From Planctomycetota bacterium (GTDB lineage Bacteria > Planctomycetota > J058): DNA of 48,979 bases. Within the stretch, counting starts at the first letter, position 1. The number at the start of each line of letters is the position of its first letter. Made by a program: the position numbers and the translations under genes. The notes under the pieces were generated by a model that made no database searches, was not told the origin of the DNA, and was given only the letters and a program-made list of their open reading frames with translations. The DNA is taken from assembly GCA_019636275.1 (NCBI GenBank), contig JAHBXY010000060.1, positions 1 to 48,979 on the forward strand. Direction: 5' to 3'. Shown here one piece after another: positions 1-7,108 of the stretch.

Positions 1-473
1 TCGCCGGCCAGCGCGCGCGCCAGGAGGGCGGCCGTGTCGCCGCCGTGGGCGCGGTCGAGCGCGCCGCGCAGGCTGGCCTCGGCCTCGGCGAGGTCGCCCT
101 CGCGCAGGGCGATCACGCCGAGCAGGTACCAGCGGTCGGACACGGCCTCGTCGAGGCGGCGCAGGCGCGTGCGCGCGCCCACGAGGTCGCCCTTGAGCAG
201 GAAGGCGCGGGCCTCGCCCACCTGCGCCCGCTGGCGGTCGAGGGCGGTGGCCCGCCCGTCGCGCTGCACCTCGTCGAACGCGCGGGCGGCGCCGGCCGCG
301 TCGCCGCGGGCCAGGAGCTGCTCGCCCTCGCGCACGCGCTCCTGCGGGGGGGCCGCGCAGCCGGCGAGCAGGAGCGCGACGGCCAGCGCCGGCCGCGACC
401 GGCCCGGTCGCGGACCGCCGGACCGGGCGCCCGTCCTCCCCGCGACCGCTGCGTGCACGCGGGCCTCCCTCAC
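1..473 (-). CDS. TPR-type lipoprotein (3' end outside window)
   Basis: Reading down from 473 gives an open frame with a lipoprotein signal: a short basic stretch, then LAVALLLAGC with the lipobox cysteine about 49 residues in. After it come helical repeats rich in A, L, R and G (for example GEARAFLLKGDLVGARTRL and LREGDLAEAEASLRGALD) that read as tetratricopeptide repeats. It is probably a periplasm-facing, membrane-anchored scaffold, but no partner is visible. The start is the GTG that overlaps the stop of the upstream E1-like gene (GTGA at 470-473), so the two are translationally coupled. The leader before the hydrophobic core is long (about 38 residues), so an internal start is possible. 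The gene runs off the window at base 1, so length and C-terminus are unknown. Confidence 0.7.
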   Translation of the reverse strand, partial: MREARVHAAVAGRTGARSGGPRPGRSRPALAVALLLAGCAAPPQERVREGEQLLARGDAAGAARAFDEVQRDGRATALDRQRAQVGEARAFLLKGDLVGARTRLRRLDEAVSDRWYLLGVIALREGDLAEAEASLRGALDRAHGGDTAALLARALAG

Positions 474-1504
474 GCTCCGATGTAGCGCGCGTAGAGCCCG
501 CGCGCCGCCGCGGCGTCCTTCGTCCCGCGGACGAGGGCGCGCCCGTCGGCGAAGATCGTCAGCGTCGCCCCGGCGGGCTCGCGCGGGGTGAAGCGCAGGA
601 GCGCCGGGCTCACCGGGCCGACCTGGCCCGCGCCGCCGAGCCGCCGGGCGAGCGCCGGGAGGTCGACCGGCGGGGCGCCGCGCAGGAGCACGGCCTCCTG
701 CCCGCAGAGCTCCTCGGCGTCGGCGGCCCGCCCGAGGTGCTCGCGGCGCCCGGCGCAGGCGGGGCAGGCGGGGTCGGGCGTCACGGCGAGGGTCCGCGCC
801 TCGCGCGTCCACGCGTCGACCATGAACAGGCCGGCGGCGACCTCGTCCGGGCGCCCGGCGAGCAGCTTGAGCGCCTCGGCGGCGGCGAAGCCGCCCGCGA
901 CCAGGACGGCCGGGCCGATCACGCCCTCGGTCTCGCACGTGGCCGCCGCGCCCGGCGGCGGCGGGGCGTCGATCCAGCAGCGCAGGCAGGCGGTGCGCCC
1001 CGGGACGATCGGCATGCCGTGCACGGTCGTGCCCACCACCCCCGTGTAGATCCAGGGGACGCCCAGCGCGTGACAGGCCTCGTTGACGACGAAGCGCGCG
1101 GCGAAGTTGTCGGTGCCGTCGAGGACCAGGTCGGCGCCCTCGAGGAGGCCCAAAGCGCTCTGCCCGTCGAGGTCGGCCACGCGCGCCTCGAGCGCCACGG
1201 CCGAGTTGACGCGGGCCAGGCGGTCTCGGGCCGCCTCGGCCTTGGCGCGGTGGCCGCGGGCGTCCTCCTCGTCGAAGAGCACCTGCCGCTGCAGGTTCGA
1301 GAGCTCGACCACGTCGCGGTCGATCAGCCGCACGCGCCCGACGCCCGCGCGGACGAGCGCCTCGGCGATCGCCCCGCCCGTGGCGCCCACGCCCACGACG
1401 GCGCACGTGGCCGCGCGCAGGCGGCGTTGCGCCTCGACGCCGCCCAGCCGCCGGACGCGGAGCTGGCAGGCGTAGCGGTCGAGCCCCTCGTCCAGGACGT
1501 CCAC
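470..1504 (-). CDS. ThiF/MoeB/HesA-family adenylyltransferase (E1-like)
   Basis: This is a 344-residue member of the E1-like family, which adenylates the C-terminal glycine of a ubiquitin-fold sulfur carrier (ThiS, MoaD or similar). Visible are the nucleotide loop GVGATGG (38-44), the IDRD acidic segment (61-64), NLQRQ (70-74), DGTDNF (129-134), and two zinc-type CxxC pairs: CLRC (173-176) and CPAC (247-250). C190 sits in TCETEGVIGP, the usual place of the family's mobile cysteine. The last ~50 residues (LTIFADGRA ... ARGLYARYIG) match the C-terminal extension common in MoeB/ThiF-type adenylyltransferases; no rhodanese domain is present. The start is GTG. No ThiS or MoaD gene lies nearby, so thiamine, molybdopterin and other thiolation pathways cannot be told apart. 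Confidence 0.88.
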   Translation of the reverse strand: MDVLDEGLDRYACQLRVRRLGGVEAQRRLRAATCAVVGVGATGGAIAEALVRAGVGRVRLIDRDVVELSNLQRQVLFDEEDARGHRAKAEAARDRLARVNSAVALEARVADLDGQSALGLLEGADLVLDGTDNFAARFVVNEACHALGVPWIYTGVVGTTVHGMPIVPGRTACLRCWIDAPPPPGAAATCETEGVIGPAVLVAGGFAAAEALKLLAGRPDEVAAGLFMVDAWTREARTLAVTPDPACPACAGRREHLGRAADAEELCGQEAVLLRGAPPVDLPALARRLGGAGQVGPVSPALLRFTPREPAGATLTIFADGRALVRGTKDAAAARGLYARYIGA

Positions 1505-1562
1505 GCGGCCAGGGTAACCGCGCGGCTCGGCCGAGGCCCTCCAGAACGCGGCTCCGGAACGC

Positions 1563-1597
1563 CACGAGGGCGCTCCCCTGGCGGGGGCGCCCTCGTG
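1563..1597 (-). terminator. Hairpin downstream of the H-X9-DG prepilin gene
   Basis: An 11-bp perfect inverted repeat (1563-1573 with 1587-1597, CACGAGGGCGC and its complement) with a further CCCC/GGGG inside lies 33 bases past the prepilin stop. There is no clear T-run, so it may be a Rho-independent-like or 3'-protective hairpin. Confidence 0.45.
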
Positions 1598-1629
1598 CGG
1601 GTCCGTGGGACCTGGTCGCGCGCTGCCGC

Positions 1630-2400
1630 TTACGGCAGGTTCAGGATCGTGCCCTGGTCGCGCATCATGAGGCAGCCGTCCTGCGACTGCGGCTGGTCGC
1701 CGGTCGGGCGGGCCAGGAACTGCACGTTCTCGGTGCCGGTGCTGAGGAAGTTCACCGTGCCGTCCGCCTGGAGCACGTTCCAGCCGTCCGGGTGGTTGCC
1801 GATGTTGCCCGGCGTGCTGTCCGTGCCGCCCAGGTTGCCGTCGACCTCGGACTGGATGCGCACGGCGCGGTCGATGCCCAGGTAGGTGCCCGAGCGGACG
1901 TTCGAGTTCAGGCCGCGCCGGGTCCAGCCGTAGGAAAGCTCCTGCGTCATGTTGAGGTTGAGGTCGGCGCCCTGGATGAACGGGTTCTGCGTGACGCTAC
2001 CGTTGGCGCCGCCGTCCCACATCCACATGCGCTGGTTGTCGCGGACGGCCTGGTCCTGGATCGGGACGAACACGTCGTAGGACGACGGGCAGATCCAGCC
2101 CTCGGGGTTGTCGTGGTAGCCGTACCACAGCAGGGCGCGGACGATCTTCGTCCCGTGGTTGCTGGCGAAGCCCTGGTCCAGCGTGCGGATCGCCGTGTTG
2201 TGCGGGAAGAACCGCTTGTCGTCCGCGTACTGGATCGCGGCCAGGCCGAGCTGCCGCAGGTTGTTCGAGCACTTGGTCCGGTTCGCCTTCTCCTTGGCCT
2301 TCATGAGGGCCGGCATGAGCAGGGTCGCCAGGATGCCGATGATGGCGATCACCACCAGCAGCTCGATGAGTGTGAAGCCTCTGATCTTGCGCTTGAGCAT
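1630..2400 (-). CDS. Prepilin-type protein with H-X9-DG domain
   Basis: This is a 256-residue type IV pilin-like protein. The start at 2400 is set by a strong Shine-Dalgarno (AGAGGAGAGG) just upstream, giving a 7-residue basic leader before G8/F9; cleavage by prepilin peptidase would be G^FTLIELLVV with E at +5 of the mature chain. A single N-terminal hydrophobic helix follows. At 203-214 there is H, nine residues, then DG (HPDGWNVLQADG), the processing-associated H-X9-DG signature known mainly from Planctomycetes, Verrucomicrobia and Lentisphaerae. Such proteins are abundant in these phyla and their individual roles are mostly unknown. It is monocistronic: divergent from the 2795 gene and followed by a hairpin. 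Confidence 0.9.
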   Translation of the reverse strand: MLKRKIRGFTLIELLVVIAIIGILATLLMPALMKAKEKANRTKCSNNLRQLGLAAIQYADDKRFFPHNTAIRTLDQGFASNHGTKIVRALLWYGYHDNPEGWICPSSYDVFVPIQDQAVRDNQRMWMWDGGANGSVTQNPFIQGADLNLNMTQELSYGWTRRGLNSNVRSGTYLGIDRAVRIQSEVDGNLGGTDSTPGNIGNHPDGWNVLQADGTVNFLSTGTENVQFLARPTGDQPQSQDGCLMMRDQGTILNLP

Positions 2401-2713
2401 GAACCTCTCCTCTGGAAGCCTTCGTTGTCCCGCTCGCGAGCGGACCCTCGGATTCACCCCCGAGGGATACCCGCGACCCTGGCGAAGGTTCAGGAGGAGC
2501 GTGAGCGGCGCGCGACGACGGTCCGGAACGTGGCCGAGGCCACGGAGGATGGATGATGCCGGCCGGTGTCGCCACCGTGATCCCGCCGGCGCCCGTTGCT
2601 CGCGTTGCCCTTCCCGCCCGTCCCAGGGCGCGGGGAGTATGGCAACGGGGCGGGGGTGGCGTCAAGCACACCCCCTGGAGCAACCCGGGTGCCGCGATCC
2701 CCCGCCTCTCGCG
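2401..2713. other. Divergent intergenic region
   Basis: About 310 bases lie between the divergent prepilin and CxxC-protein genes. Beyond the prepilin ribosome binding site (about 2403-2415) and a short GC palindrome near 2530-2545, I see no gene. The plus-strand promoter starts at 2714. Confidence 0.5.
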
Positions 2714-2743
2714 TTGACACGGTTCGGGCTCCATCCCTATAAT
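2714..2743 (+). promoter_or_regulatory. Consensus sigma-70 promoter
   Basis: TTGACA (2714-2719), an 18-bp spacer, and TATAAT (2738-2743). Both hexamers are perfect, in a GC-rich background where chance matches are rare. It lies about 50 bases upstream of the ATG at 2795 and rules out the much earlier in-frame start codons for that gene. Confidence 0.85.
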
Positions 2744-2794
2744 CCGTCCCGCTTGCCGGCCGCGCGTGGCTCGGGGAGAGCGGGGGATGAACGG

Positions 2795-3616
2795 ATGAAG
2801 CGCGCCCTGATGGGCCTCCTCGTGGCGGGCGCCCTGTTCGGCGCCTGGGTCCCCGAGAGCGCGGCGGAGTCGTGCACGTTCTGCGCGAACGAGCTCGAGG
2901 CGGGCGTCAACCCGCTCAAGTGCCCCCGCTGCATCGAGATCGCGGCCCGCATCACGCGCGGCAACGAGCGGATCTGGGTGCTCGACTTCAAGCCGGGCCA
3001 GATCGGCCGCGTGCAGATGAAGGACGACACGGGCGATGTCGAGAACTACTGGTTCCTGCCCTACACGCTGACGAACCACGACGACAACGCCCACTCGTTC
3101 TTCATCGACATCACGGCGACGTCGGACAAGGGCAACCAGCTCCACCGCTACCACGACGTGTGGATCTCGGACGTCTACGACGAGGTGGCGCGGATCCTCG
3201 GCGTGCGCGAGGGCGAGCAGCTCCTCAGCCAGCGCGAGCTGTGCATGCCCCGACCGGGGGAGCGCAACGTCCTGCCGAAGGCCACCGACCCGCGCACGCG
3301 CGAGACGGCGCGCATCGCGCTCCCGGTGATCCAGCCCAAGGAGACGCTGCGCTGCGTGGCGATCTTCCAGCGGTTCGACGCCGAGATGGACCGGCTGACG
3401 ATCAAGGTCCGCGGGCTGACGAACTCGAGCATCCTCACGCACGACGACTACGTCGCGCCCGACAACCAGCCGCACCGGCGCGTGATCACCGAGGCGGTGC
3501 TCACGCTGCACTACCGGCGCCCGGGCGACGAGTTCGGCCACGGCCAGGACCCGATCGAGTTCATCGGGCGGCGCTGGACCGACGAGACGCGGACGATCCG
3601 GAGCGACCTGCGGTGA
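2795..3616 (+). CDS. Secreted protein with CxxC-CxxC motif, unknown function
   Basis: I do not recognise this 273-residue family. The start at 2795 follows the consensus promoter and a purine-rich stretch (GGGGAGAGCGGGGG). Residues 1-24 form a signal peptide with a likely cleavage after ESAA, so the protein should be exported. Just after it come C27xxC30 and C43xxC46 (CTFC ... CPRC), a rubredoxin- or zinc-ribbon-like pair that could bind a metal. The rest is a soluble, charged beta-rich domain with DxxDNAHSFFIDITATSD near the middle. It is followed by a small gene and a beta-propeller lipoprotein in the same direction, suggesting a three-gene envelope operon. Confidence 0.75.
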   Translation: MKRALMGLLVAGALFGAWVPESAAESCTFCANELEAGVNPLKCPRCIEIAARITRGNERIWVLDFKPGQIGRVQMKDDTGDVENYWFLPYTLTNHDDNAHSFFIDITATSDKGNQLHRYHDVWISDVYDEVARILGVREGEQLLSQRELCMPRPGERNVLPKATDPRTRETARIALPVIQPKETLRCVAIFQRFDAEMDRLTIKVRGLTNSSILTHDDYVAPDNQPHRRVITEAVLTLHYRRPGDEFGHGQDPIEFIGRRWTDETRTIRSDLR

Positions 3617-3665
3617 GCCGCCGGCGGGCCCCGGCCGTCGTCGGTCGCCGGGCGCCGGGGTAGCC

Positions 3666-3965
3666 GTGGCCGACGCGGGCCCGGGCGACGAGCGCCACCG
3701 GCTGTTCGCCGCCGGGCTCGCCCGCGAGGAGCGCGTGCTGCTCCTCGTGCGCGACGAGCTCTACGGCGGCTCGTGGGCGGAGCTGGAGGCGGACCTCCAC
3801 GCGCGGCGCGAGCGGAAGCCGGCCATCTTCAAGCTGAACACACGAATCGACGAGGACCTGGGGCGGATCAGCACGTTGCGCGCGTACGAGCGGGAGCACG
3901 GGGTCGACCTGCGCCGCCTGCTCGAGCTGGTCGCCGGCCCGGAGGGGCTCGAGAGGACGCCATGA
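3666..3965 (+). CDS. Small acidic/basic protein, unknown
   Basis: A 99-residue protein starting with GTG; it has no signal peptide or membrane segment. It is mostly helical with many E/R pairs (for example RRERKPAIFKLNTRIDEDL), and I see no known motif. Its stop overlaps the ATG of the beta-propeller lipoprotein (ATGA at 3962-3965), which supports real translation and coupling. Confidence 0.6.
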   Translation: MADAGPGDERHRLFAAGLAREERVLLLVRDELYGGSWAELEADLHARRERKPAIFKLNTRIDEDLGRISTLRAYEREHGVDLRRLLELVAGPEGLERTP

Positions 3966-5281
3966 AGAGGACCCTGACGGTGGTTTCCGGCCTGCTCCTG
4001 GTGGCGCTCGCCGGCTGCCTGGGCGAGCAGCGGCGGCCGGGCGACAAGGTCGGGCGGCGCGCCGCGGGCGACCTGTCGGTCGACCGGCCGCAGGTCGACG
4101 AGGCGAAGGTCCGGGACTTCGGCTTCGTCGTCTACTGGGACTCGTTCGTGCGCGACGAGGTCCTCTCGGCGCTGACGATCGAGGGCGACTTCGAGCAGGG
4201 CTTCGGTCGGCCGCAGCTGTATGCGTTCACCGAGTCGAAGCGGCTCTACCAGCTCGACCTCAACAGCGGCATGGTGAACTGGCTCTACGACGTCGGCGAG
4301 CCGCTCTCGTTCAAGGACGGGCGCTGGATCACCGAGTGGGCCTACCGGCCGGAGGAGCCCAACGTCGAGGGCGGGCCGCGCTTCAAGCGCTACGACGAGG
4401 TGTTCCTCGTCGCGCGCGACCGGCTGTTCGCGCTCGACAAGGACAACGGCGCCGAGCTGTGGCAGGTGCGCCTGCCGTTCGGCGCGTCGTCGCCGCCGCA
4501 GGCGAGCGAGTCGCACGTGTTCGTCGGCTCGTGGGACGACCGGATCTACGCCTACCGCAAGGAGCGGCCGGAGATCCCCGACTGGAACTGGCGCACGAAC
4601 GGCGACATCCTCACCCGGGCGTCGGTCGACAGCCCGTCGGTGTTCGTGGCCTCGACCGACGGGTTCCTGCACACGTTCGACGCGGCGTCGGGCGAGCCGC
4701 GCTGGCAGTTCGACACCGAGAAGCGCCTGCTGCTCGACCCGCTCGTGTTCAAGAAGCTGATCTACCTGGGCGGCGAGGACTTCAACCTCTACGTGCTGAA
4801 CGCGCTCGACGGCACGCTGGAGTACCGCCACGGCGCCGGCGCGCCGATCAGCGGCCGGCCGGTGGCGATCGACAACGGCGACGACCAGACGGTCTACTTC
4901 ACGGCCGGCGCCGAGGGCATGTTCGCCGTGGCGCGCAAGAGCCGCCCGCGCGGCTCGCGCCGCACGACGCACGAGCTCCTGTGGCAGCGCAAGGAGGCGA
5001 AGCGCGTCGTCGCCCGCGGCGCCCGCGACGTCTACGTGCTCGAGGCGGCCGACGCCCCCGGCAACGTGAAGATCGTCCGCCTGGGCGCCCGCGACGGCAA
5101 GCCCAAGGGCCAGCTCGAGCTGGCCGGCGTCGACTGGGTCCTGACGAACTCCGCCGGCCCCGGCAGCTCGATCCACGACGAGAGCCTGCTCGGCGGCCTG
5201 ATCGTGCTCGGCTACAAGAACGGCTGGGTGGTCGCGCTGAAGGAGATCGCCACCCTCCCCGGCGGCATGGTCGATAAGTGA
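3962..5281 (+). CDS. PQQ-like beta-propeller lipoprotein (BamB-like)
   Basis: This 439-residue protein starts with a lipoprotein signal (GLLLVALAGC, C19), so it should be lipid-anchored in the envelope. Repeated blades of the form LYQLDLNSGMVNWLYDV, LFALDKDNGAELWQVRL, LHTFDAASGEPRWQFDT and LYVLNALDGTLEYRHG are typical PQQ/quinoprotein-like propeller repeats (LxALDxxxGxxxW). The fold resembles BamB of the outer-membrane assembly machine, but catalytic PQQ dehydrogenase residues are not evident, and a scaffolding role is more likely. It is the last gene of the operon from 2795. Its TGA stop at 5279-5281 is the first codon of a dispersed hairpin repeat. Confidence 0.85.
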   Translation: MKRTLTVVSGLLLVALAGCLGEQRRPGDKVGRRAAGDLSVDRPQVDEAKVRDFGFVVYWDSFVRDEVLSALTIEGDFEQGFGRPQLYAFTESKRLYQLDLNSGMVNWLYDVGEPLSFKDGRWITEWAYRPEEPNVEGGPRFKRYDEVFLVARDRLFALDKDNGAELWQVRLPFGASSPPQASESHVFVGSWDDRIYAYRKERPEIPDWNWRTNGDILTRASVDSPSVFVASTDGFLHTFDAASGEPRWQFDTEKRLLLDPLVFKKLIYLGGEDFNLYVLNALDGTLEYRHGAGAPISGRPVAIDNGDDQTVYFTAGAEGMFAVARKSRPRGSRRTTHELLWQRKEAKRVVARGARDVYVLEAADAPGNVKIVRLGARDGKPKGQLELAGVDWVLTNSAGPGSSIHDESLLGGLIVLGYKNGWVVALKEIATLPGGMVDK

Positions 5282-5370
5282 TCGACGGCTGCGGCCGCGG
5301 ATGCCGGGCGAGGGGGGGCGCGCGCGGCCGATAGGATCCGGCGATCGATATCGGCCGCGCGCGCTCCTGG
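5279..5370 (+). repeat. Stop-linked hairpin repeat, copy a
   Basis: It begins with TGATCGACGGCTGCGGCCGC, where TGA is the stop of the beta-propeller gene. The hairpin has perfect 16-bp arms (5318-5333 with 5349-5364) around the 15-nt loop GGATCCGGCGATCGA. The distal arm reads CGGCCGATA with TATCGGCCG, where other copies have CGGCTGATA with TATCAGCCG: a compensatory pair change. Confidence 0.85.
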
Positions 5371-5505
5371 TGTGGTCGACGGCTGCGGCCGCGGATGCCG
5401 GGCGCTGCGGCGCGCGCGCGGGTCGTAGGATCAGGCGATCGATACGACCCGCGCGCGCGCCGCATCGCCTCGGCCTCCGCGGCCTCGCCTCGCGTGCGGT
5501 TGCAT
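5371..5505 (+). repeat. Stop-linked hairpin repeat, copy b (tandem to copy a)
   Basis: It directly follows copy a. The leading TGTGATCGACGG is TGTGGTCGACGG here, so no stop codon is present where none is needed. Arms are 21 bp and perfect (5407-5427 with 5443-5463), ending in GGGTCGTA/TACGACCC, with the loop GGATCAGGCGATCGA. It carries the conserved tail CCTCGGCCTCCGCGGCCTCG. Confidence 0.85.
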
Positions 5506-5720
5506 TCCACCCGGGGACGTCGGGCGGGATCGTGACGCCGTGCCAGCGGGATCGACGAGGTCTACGACTGGCCGCTGTTTGTGATCGCGGCTTCGCCAGC
5601 GGCCCGCCCGCCCGATTCGGGGCAGGCAGCGGCGTCGTGCTTCGCACGCGGGGCGCCTCCGAGTTCCTCGCCGCATGTGCGGTTGCATTCCGCCCGGGGA
5701 CGTCGGGCGGGATTGTGACG
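5494..5720 (+). repeat. 44-bp imperfect direct repeat
   Basis: 5494-5537 and 5677-5720 differ at only two positions (A/G and C/T). The unit starts GTGCGGTTGCATTCC and continues the tail of hairpin copy b, so the second unit may be the remnant of a further, mostly deleted copy. Confidence 0.75.
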
Positions 5721-5923
5721 CATCCGGCGGGCGACCGAGGCCGAGGCCCGGTCGCGGCGCAGCGGGCTGCGCCTTCGACCGTCGCCGCAGCCGGTTGCGG
5801 CCCGCCGAGCGCCGCGCAGGCGGCCAGCCGCGGGTGCAGACGAACCGAGCGGCGGCCGCCTGACCGCTGATCGCGCCTCGTCCGCGGGCCTCGCCCGCGG
5901 GACGGCGAGACGGAAGAGCGGCT
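5721..5923. other. Non-coding stretch with small hairpin
   Basis: No gene is seen. An 8-bp inverted repeat (5882-5889 CCGCGGGC with 5893-5900) lies 24 bases beyond the stop of the FHA gene on the minus strand and may act as its terminator. Confidence 0.4.
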
Positions 5924-7108
5924 CTACTTCGCGCGCTCGGGGCGGTGCCGCAGCCGGCCGTAGCGCCCGCCGGGCGGGAGGGGCGGGGCGGCGGGGCCGG
6001 CGCCGCGGGGCGGCGGGCGCCAGCGATGGGTGTCGTGCGCCCGGCGCAGGGCCTCCTCGATCGGGTCCTCGGCGGCGCGCGGCGGCGGGACGGCGGGGAC
6101 GACGGCCGGGGTGCAGGCGAGCGCGAGGGCGCGCCCGTCGCCGACGGCGCGGATGCGCGCGAAGCGGCCCAGCATGGGGCGCTCGGCCTCGTACTCGCAG
6201 GCCCAGGCGCCGCCGCCGAGGTCGTCGACGCGGCGCGGGGTGAGGCGGGCGGCGCCCTGGAGGAGCCAGCCCAGCGCGCCGCCGACGCGGACCGGCCCCT
6301 CGCCCGGGGCGACGTCGGGCAGGAGCGCCAGAATCTCCCAGCGGCGGACGAGCACGTAGACCTCGCCGGGGGCGGCCAGGCAGCCGAGCGGGTCGGGGGC
6401 GGCCCAGCGCAGCCAGGCGGCCGGGGCGACGGGGACGAGGCCCGGGCGCAGGAGGCCGCGGACGTCGTCGGCGAAGCGGCGCAGGTCGGCATCGACGACC
6501 GCGCGGGCGTCGTCGTCGGCGGCGGCGGCCAGCGCCTCGTCGAGGGCGTCCGAGGTGGCGGCGGCGAGGCGCAGGTCGTCGACCTCCGGCAGCTCGCGGG
6601 CGACGGTGGGCGGCACGAGGACGGCGAGCGCCTCGCGCGGGTCGCGGGCGGCGGCCTCGGCCAGGAGCACCTCGACCTCGTCGCCCAGCCGCACGCGGTC
6701 GCCGGGCGCCAGCGGGCGGCGCCCCTGCACGGGGGCGCCGTTGACGAAGGTCCCGCCGCGCGCGCCGAGCTCCTCCAGGACGACCGCCCCGTCGGCGCTC
6801 ACGTGCAGCACCGCGTGGCGGAAGCTCACGCCCGCCTCGCGCACCTGCAGCTCGTTGGTCCGCGCGGTGCCGATGCGCAGGGCGCCGGCCACGAGCGCCA
6901 GCGCCTCACCGCGGCGGCGGCCGCGCTCGAAGCGCAGCTCGAGGCCCACGGCCGGCCCGGAGGCCGCCAGCTCGGAGGCCGCCAGCCCGGCCGACTCGAG
7001 GGCCGACCCGGGGGCCGACCCGGGGGCCGCCTGGTCGGCCGACCCGGGCGCCGGCTCGGGGGCCGGCGGCTCCGAGGCCGCGGGGGGCGCGCCGGGGGCG
7101 ACGCTCAT
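5924..7108 (-). CDS. FHA-domain protein
   Basis: A 394-residue protein. Residues 1-55 are a low-complexity A/P/G/S linker. Residues 58-150 form an FHA phosphothreonine-binding domain, with IGTARTNEL (79-87), SFRH (95-98, the SxxH core), GGTFVNG (118-124) and a following LGD. The C-terminal ~200 residues (LRWAAPDPLGCLAAPGEVY ... GWLLQGAARLTPRRVDDL) are a separate alpha/beta region I cannot assign. The ATG overlaps the stop of the nuclease-like gene (ATGA, 7105-7108), so the two proteins are probably made together. FHA domains usually read Ser/Thr kinase output, and several such kinases lie in the window. No signal peptide or membrane segment is seen. Confidence 0.85.
   Translation of the reverse strand: MSVAPGAPPAASEPPAPEPAPGSADQAAPGSAPGSALESAGLAASELAASGPAVGLELRFERGRRRGEALALVAGALRIGTARTNELQVREAGVSFRHAVLHVSADGAVVLEELGARGGTFVNGAPVQGRRPLAPGDRVRLGDEVEVLLAEAAARDPREALAVLVPPTVARELPEVDDLRLAAATSDALDEALAAAADDDARAVVDADLRRFADDVRGLLRPGLVPVAPAAWLRWAAPDPLGCLAAPGEVYVLVRRWEILALLPDVAPGEGPVRVGGALGWLLQGAARLTPRRVDDLGGGAWACEYEAERPMLGRFARIRAVGDGRALALACTPAVVPAVPPPRAAEDPIEEALRRAHDTHRWRPPPRGAGPAAPPLPPGGRYGRLRHRPERAK

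Noticed and set aside
3761..5647. Minus-strand 628-codon frame opposite the beta-propeller lipoprotein
   Set aside because: The plus strand has a lipobox, clear propeller blades and gene coupling; the minus frame has none.
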